Source of the DNA: Mucilaginibacter paludis DSM 18603 | Lineage (GTDB): Bacteria > Bacteroidota > Bacteroidia > Sphingobacteriales > Sphingobacteriaceae | Assembly: GCF_000166195.2 (NCBI RefSeq) | Contig: NZ_CM001403.1 | Location: 5,846,432 to 5,910,431 of the forward strand | Length of the DNA stretch: 64,000 nt | Direction: 5' to 3' | The notes under the pieces: model-generated | Database searches by the model: none | Told to the model about the DNA's origin: nothing | The model's input: the letters and a program-made list of their open reading frames with translations, nothing else | Made by a program: the position numbers and the translations under genes | Shown here: positions 52,427 through 62,600 of the stretch, piece by piece | Numbering within the stretch: position 1 is the stretch's first letter | Layout: every line of letters begins with the position of its first letter

Positions 52427-55400
52427 ATGAACCTAATTTTACCAGACAAAAGTTTTAACGTACTTAAACAACTCTGTAGGCCGCTTGCAGGTTTTTGCTG
52501 CATACTTGCCTTAATTATCGCGCTGCCTGGTAGCAAGGCAAATGCGCAGGCCCCCGCTAAAATCACTATTACCGGTACGGTAAGGGATACCACTGGCGAA
52601 ACCATTCCCGGGGCAACCGTTGCTATACTGGGCCGCACAAACGCCGGAACCAAAACCGATATGAACGGCAAATTTGTATTAGATGTAGTACCCGGCTCAT
52701 CCATCAGGGTATCTTTTGTGGGCTACAAAGAACAGATTGTAGCTATAACCGCCAATACTAAGGTTGTGAACGTTAAGTTGCGGGCCACGGTAACGCAAAC
52801 CGAGGAAGTGGTGATTACCGCTTACGGAAAAAAAGAACGGAAGGAAGCCGTAGTAGGTTCCGTAACGAGTATTGTTCCCAGCGAACTAAAAATACCCGCC
52901 AGCAATTTAACCAACGCCTTAGCCGGGCAGGTTGCAGGCCTGATTGCCTATCAGCCGAGCGGCCAGCCGGGGCTGGATAATTCGCAGTTCTTCATTCGTG
53001 GGGTAACCACTTTTGGCTATAACAAAAGCCCCCTCATTTTAATTGACAACGTAGAGCTATCGGCCAATGATCTTGCCCGTCTGCAAGTGGATGATATTGC
53101 CAGTTTCTCCATTTTAAAGGATGCCAGTGCAACGGCATTATACGGTGCACGTGGTGCCAACGGTGTTATTTTGGTTACCACTAAAGAGGGTAAAGTAGGG
53201 AAGGCTACCATCAATTTCAGGGTAGAAAATTCATCATCGCAGTCGGCCCAGACCATACAGCTTGCCGATCCTATTACCTACATGAGGCTTTTTAACGAAG
53301 CAACTACCACGCGTGATCCTTTAAGTCCGCAACCTTTCAGCCAAAATAAAATATTAAATACGCAGGCAACGCTTGCCGGAGCTAAAGGCAGCAACCCCTA
53401 TGTATACCCGGCGGTTGACTGGCTGGACATGTTGTTTAAAAAACGCACCAACACGCAGCGTGCCGATATGAGCGTTAGCGGCGGCGGCGATGTGGCCCGC
53501 TATTACGTTGCCGGCTCTTATAACCTGGATCGTGGTATCCTGAAAGAAGATGTGGCTAACAATAACGACAACAACGTTAAATTTCAGAATTACCAATTAC
53601 GGTCGAACGTTAATATCAACCTCACCAAATCAACTGAAATGGTTGTGCGCCTTTCGGGCACGTTCAGTGATTATAACGGCCCGCTGACTACCGACGCTTC
53701 TTTTTCTACCGATTTATATAATATAGCCATGCATACCAGCCCGGTATTGTTTCCGGCATATTTTCCTGCCGATTCGGCCAACTTAAAAACGAAGCACATT
53801 TTGTTCGGGAATGTAGGTGCTGCCAATAACATCAGTTATAATAACCCTTATGCGGCTTTACTGCGCGGGCATAAAAATTATACCGAGTCGCGCATATCGG
53901 CCCAACTGGAGATCAATCAAAATTTAAATATGATTACCCAGGGCCTCAATATACACGGCTTATTTCACACCAACCGGTATTCTTATTTTGATTCATCCGA
54001 AGGTTATTCGCCATTTTATTACAATGTAAATACTTACGACAAAACAACCAACAAGTATACCCTAACCTGGCTTAACCCACAGCCAACCGGTAATAATGTG
54101 GCTACCGAGTATCTGCAATACTCACCGGGTTCAAGCAGCCTAAACTCATACACCTTTTTTCAGGGTGTGATGGATTATAACCGCACATTTGGCGTGCATA
54201 CGGTGAGCAGCTCGTTAATAGGTACTGCCCAGCAAACCATTTATGGTAACGCAGCCACCTTACCCAACGCGTTGCCTTACCGTAATTTAACCGTGGCAGG
54301 GCGTGCTACGTATTCGTACAAGGCTCGGTATTACTTAGAGTTTAACTTTGGGTACAATGGTACCGAACGCTTCTCGGAAGAGCATCGTTTCGGCTTTTTC
54401 CCAACCATCGGAGCATCATGGGTGATATCGAACGAAAAATTCTGGACTGATGAGCTGAACCACTTTATCAGCCGCTTAAAATTAAGAGGCAGCTACGGCA
54501 CTGTAGGTAACGATAATATTGGTTCGCAACGTTTTTACTATACCTCGAGTGTTAACCTCAGCGGCGGTAACCCGGCATCGTTTGGTATCAACAACGGCTA
54601 TACCCGCAACGGTGTAACAGTGTTAAATTACGCCAACTCAGACATCACCTGGGAAACATCGCGCCAAGCAAACGTTGGCTTAGAGTTTACCTTACTTAAA
54701 AACCTGAATGTGGTTGCCGAAGTTTACAAATATCACCGCTATAACATTCTGCAATCGCGCACATCGGTACCTACCACGCTGGGCCTTGAAGCGGGCATCA
54801 GCGCAAATTTAGGTACCGCAGATACTAAGGGTATCGATCTGTCGATGGATTATAAACAAAACATCGGCAAGGATTTTTGGGCGCAGGGAAGGGCCAACTT
54901 TACCTACGCCACCAGCAATTATGGCAACTACGAGGAGCCCCAATACAACGAAGCTTACCGTTACGAATCGGGCCAGCCCATTGGCCGCGCGTATGGTTAT
55001 GTGGCCGAAAGGTTGTTTGTTGACGATGCCGAAGCCAGGAACTCGCCAAAGCAGATTTTCTCAACCAATGGCATACTCCCCAAAGGTGGCGACATCAAAT
55101 ACCGCGACCTGAATGGCGATGGGGTTATTGATGGTAAGGATCAAACCTTCCTGGGATATCCTACCGTTCCCGAAATTGTGTATGGTTACGGTATCTCAAC
55201 CGGCTATAAAAACTTTGATCTGTCGGCATTTTTCCAGGGACAGGCGCATGTATCGTTCTTTATCGATCCAAGCAGGGTGAGCCCCTTCATTCAAAGCCCG
55301 GATCAATATGTGTATGGCAACACCCAACTGTTACAGGCATTTGCCGATAACCATTGGTCGGAAAGCAACCAGAACCTGTATGCCCTGTACCCGCGTTTGG

Positions 55401-55675
55401 GCGTAACCGGCAACCAGATTGAAAACAACAGGCAAAACAGTACCTGGTGGATGAGGAGCGGAGCATTTATGCGCTTAAAATCCTTAGAGGTGGGTTATAC
55501 TTTACCCGCATCGCTATCTAAAAAGCTGGACCTGAAAAAATGCCGTGTATACTTTAACGGCCTCAACTTATACACCTGGAGCGCCTTTAAATTGTGGGAC
55601 CCCGAACTGGGCGGCAACGGCTTTGCTTACCCAATACAAAAGGTATTTAACATTGGCGTTAACGTGAACCTGTAA
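52427..55675 (+). CDS. susC: SusC/RagA-family TonB-dependent outer-membrane transporter
   Basis: This 1,082-aa outer-membrane glycan importer has a signal peptide ending near residue 43 (KANAQ). A carboxypeptidase-regulatory-like domain lies at about 48-130 (ITGTVRDTTGETIPGATVAI). The plug has the SusC signature (FIRGVTTFGYNKSPLILIDN, SFSILKDASATALYGARGAN followed by GVILVTTKEG), and a long barrel follows. It has no STN domain, so unlike the cassette receptors it is not a sigma-factor transducer. Paired with SusD 29 bp downstream, it should take up fucosylated oligosaccharides into the periplasm. Confidence 0.95.
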   Translation: MNLILPDKSFNVLKQLCRPLAGFCCILALIIALPGSKANAQAPAKITITGTVRDTTGETIPGATVAILGRTNAGTKTDMNGKFVLDVVPGSSIRVSFVGYKEQIVAITANTKVVNVKLRATVTQTEEVVITAYGKKERKEAVVGSVTSIVPSELKIPASNLTNALAGQVAGLIAYQPSGQPGLDNSQFFIRGVTTFGYNKSPLILIDNVELSANDLARLQVDDIASFSILKDASATALYGARGANGVILVTTKEGKVGKATINFRVENSSSQSAQTIQLADPITYMRLFNEATTTRDPLSPQPFSQNKILNTQATLAGAKGSNPYVYPAVDWLDMLFKKRTNTQRADMSVSGGGDVARYYVAGSYNLDRGILKEDVANNNDNNVKFQNYQLRSNVNINLTKSTEMVVRLSGTFSDYNGPLTTDASFSTDLYNIAMHTSPVLFPAYFPADSANLKTKHILFGNVGAANNISYNNPYAALLRGHKNYTESRISAQLEINQNLNMITQGLNIHGLFHTNRYSYFDSSEGYSPFYYNVNTYDKTTNKYTLTWLNPQPTGNNVATEYLQYSPGSSSLNSYTFFQGVMDYNRTFGVHTVSSSLIGTAQQTIYGNAATLPNALPYRNLTVAGRATYSYKARYYLEFNFGYNGTERFSEEHRFGFFPTIGASWVISNEKFWTDELNHFISRLKLRGSYGTVGNDNIGSQRFYYTSSVNLSGGNPASFGINNGYTRNGVTVLNYANSDITWETSRQANVGLEFTLLKNLNVVAEVYKYHRYNILQSRTSVPTTLGLEAGISANLGTADTKGIDLSMDYKQNIGKDFWAQGRANFTYATSNYGNYEEPQYNEAYRYESGQPIGRAYGYVAERLFVDDAEARNSPKQIFSTNGILPKGGDIKYRDLNGDGVIDGKDQTFLGYPTVPEIVYGYGISTGYKNFDLSAFFQGQAHVSFFIDPSRVSPFIQSPDQYVYGNTQLLQAFADNHWSESNQNLYALYPRLGVTGNQIENNRQNSTWWMRSGAFMRLKSLEVGYTLPASLSKKLDLKKCRVYFNGLNLYTWSAFKLWDPELGGNGFAYPIQKVFNIGVNVNL

Positions 55676-55704
55676 ATATTAATTTGATTTCAATAGTAGT
55701 GATC

Positions 55705-57618
55705 ATGAAAATACAATATAAACATATTCTCCTGTTTGCCATTGCGGTATTCAGCATATCCTGCAAAAAGTATCTGGATGTTATTCCCGATAATACAGGT
55801 ACGCTCGATTATACCTTCAGGAACAGGAACGAGGCCGAGAACTATCTTTTTACCTGTTATGCAACGCTGCAGCAGCTTAATGATATTACATCAAACGCCG
55901 GTTTTACCACCTCGTCCGAAATTATTTATCCCAATAATTTAACCAACCATCCCATCAACGAAATTGGTTTCGCTTTAATCAGGGGTACGCAATCGTCAAA
56001 TATTCCCGGCCTTGATTTTTGGGATGGCGAAAACTCAGGCCAGGCGGTCTACCGGGCTATACGCCGGTGTAATACCATGTTAGAGAACATTGATGAGCCG
56101 GCCGACTTAACCCCTGCCGAAAAATCGCGCTGGATAGCCGAGGTTCAGTTTTTAAAAGCTTATTATCATTATTACCTGGCCCGTATGTACGGCCCAATAC
56201 CTATTGTAGATAAAAATCTGCCGGTTACAGCTTCAACCGAAGAAGTGCGCGTTAAGCGTGCGCCGATGGATACCGTTTGCAATTACATTGTGGGGTTATT
56301 GGATAAAGCGATACCTAATTTGCCGCCGGTGATCCAAAACCAGGCGCAGGAATTGGGCCGCATTACACAATTAATTGCCTTGTCGGTTAAAGCCGAGGTA
56401 TTGGTTATGCAGGCCAGCCCATTATTTAACGGCAACCCAGATTATGCGGGCTTTAAAGATAAGAGCGGTACAGCCTTATTTTCACCAACCTATGATGTTA
56501 ACAAATGGGTAAAGGCTGCAGCAGCATGTAAAACCGCCATTACCCAGTGCGAAGCACAAGGTTTAAGGCTTTATACTTTTACCCCGCCTGCCACTATCCC
56601 CGGTAATTTATCCGACTCGCTTAAAAAAGTATTAACTATCCAGAATACGGTAACCGAACGTTGGGAACTTAACCCCGAATTGATATGGGCCTTAAACCCA
56701 ACCTGGGGATGGCAAGGGTATTGCACCCCAAGGCTAACAGCCAAGGCGCTGGCTAATCCGTTTTCAAACCCCGGAACATTTGCCGTACCGATATCAACAA
56801 CCGAGTTGTTTTATACCGACAAAGGTGTACCCATTAACGAAGATAAAACCTGGGGATACAGCAGCCGCTATAATTTGCAAACCGGCGATAATGCCAGTCG
56901 TTTTTATGTTGAAAAAGGCTATACTACTGTTAGGGCACACTTTGCCCGCGAACCCCGGTTTTATGCCAATATCGGTTTTGACGGCGGCGTATGGTTTGGC
57001 AACGGCGTATTAAGTCAGGAAAACGCTTACTATATCCAAGCCCGTGGCAACAGCTCGTTAGCCGGCCCGCAGGATCTGATATTTTTAAACGTAACAGGTT
57101 ACTGGCCTAAAAAATTGGTGAACTATACTTCTGTTTATGATGACGGCTTTATCCCGGTTGACTTCAGGATGCCGTTGATGCGTTTAGGCGGACTTTACCT
57201 GCTTTACGCTGAGGCGCTTAATGAAGCCAGCGGCCCCGTAGCCGATGTATTTACTTATATTGATAAGGTAAGGGCAAGGGCTGGTTTACAAGGTGTGCAA
57301 GCTTCCTGGGCGGCGTATTCAAACAACCCTACCAAGTTTTCAAGCAAAGACGGTATGCGCCAGATCATCCATCAGGAAAGGCGCATAGAGTTGTGTTTTG
57401 AGGCGCAAAGCGGATGGGACCTTCGCCGCTGGAAAGAGTTGCAAAGCGTATTGAGCGTGCCTTTACAGGGATGGAGTATTTACGAAAACCAGGCGCTCAA
57501 CTATTATCGCCCGTCAACCGTAATTACCCCGGTATTCGGGTTGAAAAATTATTTATGGCCCATTAAAGATGATGATCTGATTGTTAATCCTAACCTGGTT
57601 CAAAATCCTTACTGGTAA
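55705..57618 (+). CDS. susD: SusD/RagB-family glycan-binding lipoprotein
   Basis: From ATG 55705 this is a 637-aa surface lipoprotein: signal peptide with lipobox S-I-S-C (Cys 20) followed by KKYLDVIPDN, the classical SusD start. TPR-like helices follow (AENYLFTCYATLQQLNDITS; AVYRAIRRCNTMLENIDEPA; EVQFLKAYYHYYLARMYGPI). The C-terminal RagB block is PLMRLGGLYLLYAEALNEAS, VRARAGLQ, RQIIHQERRIELCFEAQSGW and DLRRWKE. It caps SusC and captures the glycan. The frame is open to 55684, but the lipobox geometry favours 55705. Confidence 0.95.
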   Translation: MKIQYKHILLFAIAVFSISCKKYLDVIPDNTGTLDYTFRNRNEAENYLFTCYATLQQLNDITSNAGFTTSSEIIYPNNLTNHPINEIGFALIRGTQSSNIPGLDFWDGENSGQAVYRAIRRCNTMLENIDEPADLTPAEKSRWIAEVQFLKAYYHYYLARMYGPIPIVDKNLPVTASTEEVRVKRAPMDTVCNYIVGLLDKAIPNLPPVIQNQAQELGRITQLIALSVKAEVLVMQASPLFNGNPDYAGFKDKSGTALFSPTYDVNKWVKAAAACKTAITQCEAQGLRLYTFTPPATIPGNLSDSLKKVLTIQNTVTERWELNPELIWALNPTWGWQGYCTPRLTAKALANPFSNPGTFAVPISTTELFYTDKGVPINEDKTWGYSSRYNLQTGDNASRFYVEKGYTTVRAHFAREPRFYANIGFDGGVWFGNGVLSQENAYYIQARGNSSLAGPQDLIFLNVTGYWPKKLVNYTSVYDDGFIPVDFRMPLMRLGGLYLLYAEALNEASGPVADVFTYIDKVRARAGLQGVQASWAAYSNNPTKFSSKDGMRQIIHQERRIELCFEAQSGWDLRRWKELQSVLSVPLQGWSIYENQALNYYRPSTVITPVFGLKNYLWPIKDDDLIVNPNLVQNPYW

Positions 57619-57661
57619 AATCATACAGTTAACTTAATTGATATAAACTTAACTCAACGTT

Positions 57662-58900
57662 ATGAAAAATATAAATATTTACGGTTTAAAATTTTTGCTG
57701 TACGGGTTGCTGCTCATGGTGATTGTATCATGTAAACGCGACGATGGCTTTAATGCCCCCGTTTCAACCGATCTTACCAAGCCGGGCGTGGTAACCAATA
57801 TTAAGGTGACTAACTTTAACGGCGGCGCGTACATTACCTACTCGTTACCCAATTCGCCCAATCTTTTGTATGTGCAGGCAGACTATCGAATAAATGGTTC
57901 AACAACCAGGCAAACCAAGGCCAGTTACTATACCGATACGGTAACTGTTGACGGTTTTGCCAAGAGCCAGGATTATGAGGTTACCTTACATGCGGTAAGC
58001 AGGGCTAACGTGATGTCTGACGCGGTGGTAGTGCATGTGCATCCGCTAACACCGGTTTACCTGATGGTAAAACCTACAGCTTTGCTTTCTGCCGATTTTG
58101 GCGGAGTGAATATCTCGGCACTCAACCCGCTTAAAAAGCCCATCGGGCTAATATTGATCGCGATTGATCCATCTACTAAAGGATACGAAATTGTTGATCA
58201 GCATTATACCAACCAGGATACCAGTAATTATTCTATTCGCGGATATAATACCACGCCCCGTAAATTCGGGGTGTACGTTACCGATCAGTTTGGCAACGTG
58301 TCTGATACCACCTTTGCTACCATAACGCCCATCTTCGAAACGATGTTGGATAAAGGTAAATTTTTTAAATATCTCACGGCTACCGATAGCCCGATAGGCT
58401 ATGGCTGGGAATTACCTTACCTGTGGGATGGCAAAACCGATGGTTACAGCAATGGCTGGCATACCTTGCCCGGTGCACCCGCGCCTATGCAATGTACTTT
58501 TGGCCTGGGTGTAAATGCTAAGCTGAGCCGCTTTATTTTATGGGAAAGGCCTAATGAGTTTTCTTTCTCGCATGCTAATCCCAAAGATTTTACGCTCTGG
58601 GGATCGGCCAAGGCATCACCCGCCGATGTGTTGTTACCTAAGTCGTCACCCATAGGTACAGTGGTTGGCGACTGGACAAACCTGGGGAACTACCGGTATC
58701 CAGATCCACCATCGGGCTTGCCGCCGGGTTTAGCAGCCAATAACCCTTCCGACCAGGCCTTTGTACTGGCCGGTGTAAACTTCAACGTATCCATCACCAG
58801 TCCGGCTGTACGGGTATTGCGGATAGACGTTGCCGATACCTGGTCGGGCGGAGACTATGCGCACTTAATGGAAATCTCACTTTACGGTAACCCCCAATAG
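57662..58900 (+). CDS. SusE/F-position surface lipoprotein (DUF4959/DUF5000-type)
   Basis: This is a 412-aa lipoprotein, lipobox V-I-V-S-C (Cys 24). An N-terminal Ig/FN3-like domain (KPGVVTNIKVTNFNGGAYIT, Y-S-L-P, then DYRINGSTTRQTKASYYTDT) is followed by a middle domain. The C-terminal discoidin-like beta-sandwich has LWDGKTDGYSNGWHT, LSRFILWERPNEFSFSHANP and RVLRIDVADTWSGGDYAHLM. The architecture is that of DUF4959-DUF5126-DUF5000 proteins found directly after SusCD in many PULs, where they bind glycan at the surface. 43 bp after susD. Confidence 0.82.
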   Translation: MKNINIYGLKFLLYGLLLMVIVSCKRDDGFNAPVSTDLTKPGVVTNIKVTNFNGGAYITYSLPNSPNLLYVQADYRINGSTTRQTKASYYTDTVTVDGFAKSQDYEVTLHAVSRANVMSDAVVVHVHPLTPVYLMVKPTALLSADFGGVNISALNPLKKPIGLILIAIDPSTKGYEIVDQHYTNQDTSNYSIRGYNTTPRKFGVYVTDQFGNVSDTTFATITPIFETMLDKGKFFKYLTATDSPIGYGWELPYLWDGKTDGYSNGWHTLPGAPAPMQCTFGLGVNAKLSRFILWERPNEFSFSHANPKDFTLWGSAKASPADVLLPKSSPIGTVVGDWTNLGNYRYPDPPSGLPPGLAANNPSDQAFVLAGVNFNVSITSPAVRVLRIDVADTWSGGDYAHLMEISLYGNPQ

Positions 58901-58911
58901 TTTGTCAGATC

Positions 58912-60150
58912 ATGAAGAAGAACTTAAATATGAAAATCGTTTTAAATATTTCTCTTTGCCTGGGCTTGCTGATATTGGTATTTGTAGGCTGTGGTAAAAA
59001 GGATCAGGACTTTAAATCATTTTTAAACGGGCACGAGGTAGTTTACCCGGGCCTGGTTACTACTACCAGTTATGGGCCAGGTAATTTGCGCACTGCGCTT
59101 TACTGGCACCCCAGTACCGACCCCAGTATAACCAAATACCTGATATACTGGAACAACAAGGCCGATTCGATGGTGGTAAACGCCACCAGCCATACGCCCA
59201 CCGATTCGGTAAAGGTGATTATACCCAACCTGCTGGAATACGTATACACGTTTACCGTTTACTCGCTCGATGCCAAAGGCAACCGTTCTATTCCGCTTGA
59301 TATCAGTAATGTGCGCGTTTACGGCCCTGTATATCAATCCCGCTTGCTCAACCGCGCTTACGATCCGGTTACGCCCTATGTAGTTAACGCTAATGGCTCG
59401 GTGACCTTAAATTTTAGCGCGCCCGATACCATTAACATTTCTACCGACATCCGTTATACCAATACATCGGGGACGGTAGTTGAAAAACCTTTGGCACCCA
59501 CGGCAAATTCCATCACGCTGACGGATTATAAATCGGGCACTACTGTACAATACCGCTCCTCGTATATTCCGGTTAAAAGTGCTATCGATGTGTTCACCGC
59601 GCCCCAATACAGCGACTTTCCGCAGATATTCAGCCTGGTGCAGTGCGATAAATCGTTATTCGCCAAAGTTAAATTGCCTAACGATATGAATCCGTACGAA
59701 GGAGATACCGATATCGACCGGCTTTGGGATGGCAGCGTTGGCCCGCAGGGCTTCCCCAATATTTTCCATAGCGATGGGGCGCATGCACTGCCGCAGGTAC
59801 TCACTTTTGATATGGGAAAGATATACAATAACCTGGCACAGGTAGAAGAAACAGGCCGTAACTGCTGCCATAACCCTAACGATTACGAAATATGGGGAAT
59901 AGCCAGCTTAACCGGCGCCACTACAACCCTGCAACCAAATGATAGCGGCTGGCCGGCCGAGGCCGTTGCCAAAGGATGGACGCTTTTACAGGAAGTTAAC
60001 CGCAGCGACGATGGGCAGGCGGCATTAAAATCTGCCTTGATAGCCAACCCGCCGCCGGTACGTTATATCCGCATCCGCATTAAGCATAATACGGATAATG
60101 AGGGTAGCTATACCAACTTGAGTGAAATTACATTGTGGAATAAACAATAA
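58912..60150 (+). CDS. Surface lipoprotein with DUF4998-like and discoidin-like domains
   Basis: This is a 412-aa lipoprotein (lipobox V-F-V-G-C, Cys 25). The N-terminal fold resembles DUF4998/FN3 (YPGLVTTTSYGPGNLRTALY, KYLIYWNNKADSMVV, P-N-L-L-E-Y-V-Y-T-F-T-V-Y-S). The C-terminal discoidin-type domain has IDRLWDGSVGPQGFPNIFHS, LTFDMGKIYNNLAQVEETGR, HNPNDYEIWGI and RYIRIRIKHNTDNEGSYTNL. It starts 11 bp after the preceding lipoprotein gene and has the same overall plan, so both are likely glycan-binding components of the same surface complex. Confidence 0.8.
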   Translation: MKKNLNMKIVLNISLCLGLLILVFVGCGKKDQDFKSFLNGHEVVYPGLVTTTSYGPGNLRTALYWHPSTDPSITKYLIYWNNKADSMVVNATSHTPTDSVKVIIPNLLEYVYTFTVYSLDAKGNRSIPLDISNVRVYGPVYQSRLLNRAYDPVTPYVVNANGSVTLNFSAPDTINISTDIRYTNTSGTVVEKPLAPTANSITLTDYKSGTTVQYRSSYIPVKSAIDVFTAPQYSDFPQIFSLVQCDKSLFAKVKLPNDMNPYEGDTDIDRLWDGSVGPQGFPNIFHSDGAHALPQVLTFDMGKIYNNLAQVEETGRNCCHNPNDYEIWGIASLTGATTTLQPNDSGWPAEAVAKGWTLLQEVNRSDDGQAALKSALIANPPPVRYIRIRIKHNTDNEGSYTNLSEITLWNKQ

Positions 60151-60161
60151 CAAACAAGGCT

Positions 60162-60195
60162 TACCTTTCGGGATGTAATTGCACCCCGAAAGGTA
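60162..60195 (+). terminator. Hairpin between the SusCD block and the enzyme genes
   Basis: A perfect 11-bp stem TACCTTTCGGG (60162-60172) / CCCGAAAGGTA (60185-60195) with a 12-base loop is followed by TTTATCT. The T-run is weak, so partial termination, giving more binding proteins than enzymes, is plausible. Confidence 0.65.
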
Positions 60196-60243
60196 TTTAT
60201 CTAAAATCATCCCGTAAAGGAAACCCGAATTGATAGAATATAT

Positions 60244-62595
60244 ATGGCTAAAAGGCATTTAATACACCTGTGGTTATTTTGTTTACTGTTACCTTGTTTA
60301 AGTTTTGGCCAAAGCCATCCGTTGCGCTTGTGGTATAATAAGCCTGCCCAAATGTGGGAAGAAACCCTGCCATTGGGTAACGGCCGTTTAGGTATGATGC
60401 CCGATGGAGGCGTGAGCCAGGAAACCATTGTTTTAAACGATATCACCTTATGGTCGGGTGCGCCGCAGGATGCTAACAATTACCAGGCTTACAAAAGTCT
60501 GCCCCAAATCAGGAAGCTGCTGATGGAAGGCAAAAACGATGAAGCGCAGGCCCTGGTTGACCAAGCATTCATTTGTACCGGCAAGGGCTCGGGCGGTGTA
60601 AATTATGGCTGCTACCAGGTATTGGGCAATTTGAGTTTAAACTTTCAATATCCTGATCATAACACAGCTAACTCGCCGGTAAACTACCAAAATTATGAGC
60701 GGGAGTTAACACTTGATAATGCTATAGCCAAATGTACGTACCAGGTAAACGGGGTAACCTATAAACGGGAATATATAACCAGTTTTGGCGATGACGTTGA
60801 TATCATTAAGCTCACCGCCGATAAGCCGGGGCAGCTTAATCTGAGTATTGGTATAAGCCGGCCTGAGCGTTCGGCTACAAGCGTGGCCAATGGTGCGTTG
60901 CAGATGGAAGGCCAGCTTGACAATGGGATTGATGGAAAAGGGATGCAATACCAGGCCATAGTAAAAGCAGAGCAGCAAGGCGGCAGCGTAAATTATAGTT
61001 CCAGCCAGATCAATATTAAGGATGCCACATCGGTCATCATCTATATTTCGGCAGGTACCGATTTTCGTAATCCGCATTTTAAACAAAGCATCCAAAGCGT
61101 ATTAACTAAAGCTATCCAAAAGCCATATTCGCTGCAAAAGCAGCAACATATTGCCCGTTATCAAAAGTTGTTTAACCGCGTACATGTTAATCTGGGTGCC
61201 GAACCGGCAAAAGAGCTGACTACCGACCAAAGGTTAATTGCCTTTCACGCTGACCGCAAAGCTGATAATGGCTTACCGGCCTTGTTTTTTCAGTTTGGCA
61301 GGTATTTAAGTATTTGCAGCACCAGGGTGGGCCTGTTGCCACCAAACTTGCAAGGCCTGTGGGCCAACCAGATCAGCACACCGTGGACAGGTGATTATCA
61401 CCTGGATGTTAACGTACAGATGAATCATTGGCCGCTCGAGGTTGCCAATCTATCAGAACTCAACTTGCCGCTGGCAGACCTGGTGAAACGTATGGTGCCT
61501 CATGGCGAAAAAACTGCAAAGGCCTATTATAATGCCAAAGGCTGGGTGGCCCATGTAATTACCAATGTATGGCAGTTTACCGAGCCCGGCGAAAGTGCAT
61601 CCTGGGGAGCAACCAAAGCCGGTTCCGGCTGGCTGTGCGATAATTTGTGGGAGCACTATGCCTTTACAAACGATGTAAATTACCTGCGCGATATTTACCC
61701 CGTATTGAAGGGAGCGGCACAATTTTATAACGATATGCTGATCAAAGATCCTAAGAGCGGCTGGCTGGTAACCTCGCCCTCTTCATCTCCCGAAAATAGT
61801 TTTTACCTGCCTAACGGCAAACATGCCAGCATTTGTTTAGGCCCCACCATTGATAATCAGATTATCCGCGAACTGTTTAACAATGTGATAACAGCGTCCG
61901 GCAAGTTAGGCGTAGATGCCGCTTTAAGCGCCGAGTTGCAGCAAAGAGTTACGCAATTACCGCCACCCGGCAGAATTGCGAGCGATGGCCGTATTATGGA
62001 GTGGATGGAAGAATATAAAGAAACAGAACCGCAGCACAGGCACATCTCTCACCTGTATGGCTTATACCCGGCATCGCTGATCACCAGTAACCATACCCCC
62101 GCATTAGCTGAAGCAGCAAAAAAAACGCTCGAGGTAAGGGGAGACGATGGACCCGGCTGGTCTATAGCTTATAAAGCCTTATTTTGGGCACGTTTACATG
62201 ATGGCGACCGCGCCTATAAATTATTTTGCGGCTTGATGAAGCCTACCATCAAAACAGATATGAATTACGGCGCAGGCGGTGGTATTTATCCTAATTTATT
62301 GGATGCCGGGCCACCTTTCCAGATTGATGGTAACTTTGGCGGGGCCGCGGCTGTGGCCGAAATGTTGCTGCAAAGCAACGCAGGTTTTATTGAATTACTG
62401 CCTGCCATACCCAGCGAATGGAAGGCAACGGGCAAAGTACAGGGCTTAAAGGCCCGCGGTAATTTTACGGTAGATATGGAATGGAAAAACGGCAAAGTGA
62501 TCAGTTACAAAATTGCCTCTGCGCAGCCGCGCCAGGTAAAAATCAAGGTTAACGGTATGGTTAAAACCATCACTTCAGAAAAACTGAAAAGCTAA
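60244..62595 (+). CDS. GH95 family alpha-L-fucosidase
   Basis: This 783-aa exported inverting alpha-L-fucosidase has a signal peptide ending near residue 22 (CLSFGQ). An N-terminal beta-domain (LRLWYNKPAQMWEETLPLGN, GRLGMM, NDITLWSGAPQD) precedes the (alpha/alpha)6 barrel. Key GH95 positions are seen: Asn cluster N390/N394 in HLDVNVQMNHWPLEVAN, general acid E517 in SPSSSPENSF, and D695 in FQIDGNFGGAAAVAEMLLQS. GH95 enzymes remove terminal alpha-1,2-linked fucose from plant xyloglucan-type or mucin-type glycans. It supplies fucose to the intracellular oxidative route encoded at 48-52 kb. Confidence 0.95.
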   Translation: MAKRHLIHLWLFCLLLPCLSFGQSHPLRLWYNKPAQMWEETLPLGNGRLGMMPDGGVSQETIVLNDITLWSGAPQDANNYQAYKSLPQIRKLLMEGKNDEAQALVDQAFICTGKGSGGVNYGCYQVLGNLSLNFQYPDHNTANSPVNYQNYERELTLDNAIAKCTYQVNGVTYKREYITSFGDDVDIIKLTADKPGQLNLSIGISRPERSATSVANGALQMEGQLDNGIDGKGMQYQAIVKAEQQGGSVNYSSSQINIKDATSVIIYISAGTDFRNPHFKQSIQSVLTKAIQKPYSLQKQQHIARYQKLFNRVHVNLGAEPAKELTTDQRLIAFHADRKADNGLPALFFQFGRYLSICSTRVGLLPPNLQGLWANQISTPWTGDYHLDVNVQMNHWPLEVANLSELNLPLADLVKRMVPHGEKTAKAYYNAKGWVAHVITNVWQFTEPGESASWGATKAGSGWLCDNLWEHYAFTNDVNYLRDIYPVLKGAAQFYNDMLIKDPKSGWLVTSPSSSPENSFYLPNGKHASICLGPTIDNQIIRELFNNVITASGKLGVDAALSAELQQRVTQLPPPGRIASDGRIMEWMEEYKETEPQHRHISHLYGLYPASLITSNHTPALAEAAKKTLEVRGDDGPGWSIAYKALFWARLHDGDRAYKLFCGLMKPTIKTDMNYGAGGGIYPNLLDAGPPFQIDGNFGGAAAVAEMLLQSNAGFIELLPAIPSEWKATGKVQGLKARGNFTVDMEWKNGKVISYKIASAQPRQVKIKVNGMVKTITSEKLKS

Positions 62596-62600
62596 TACCA

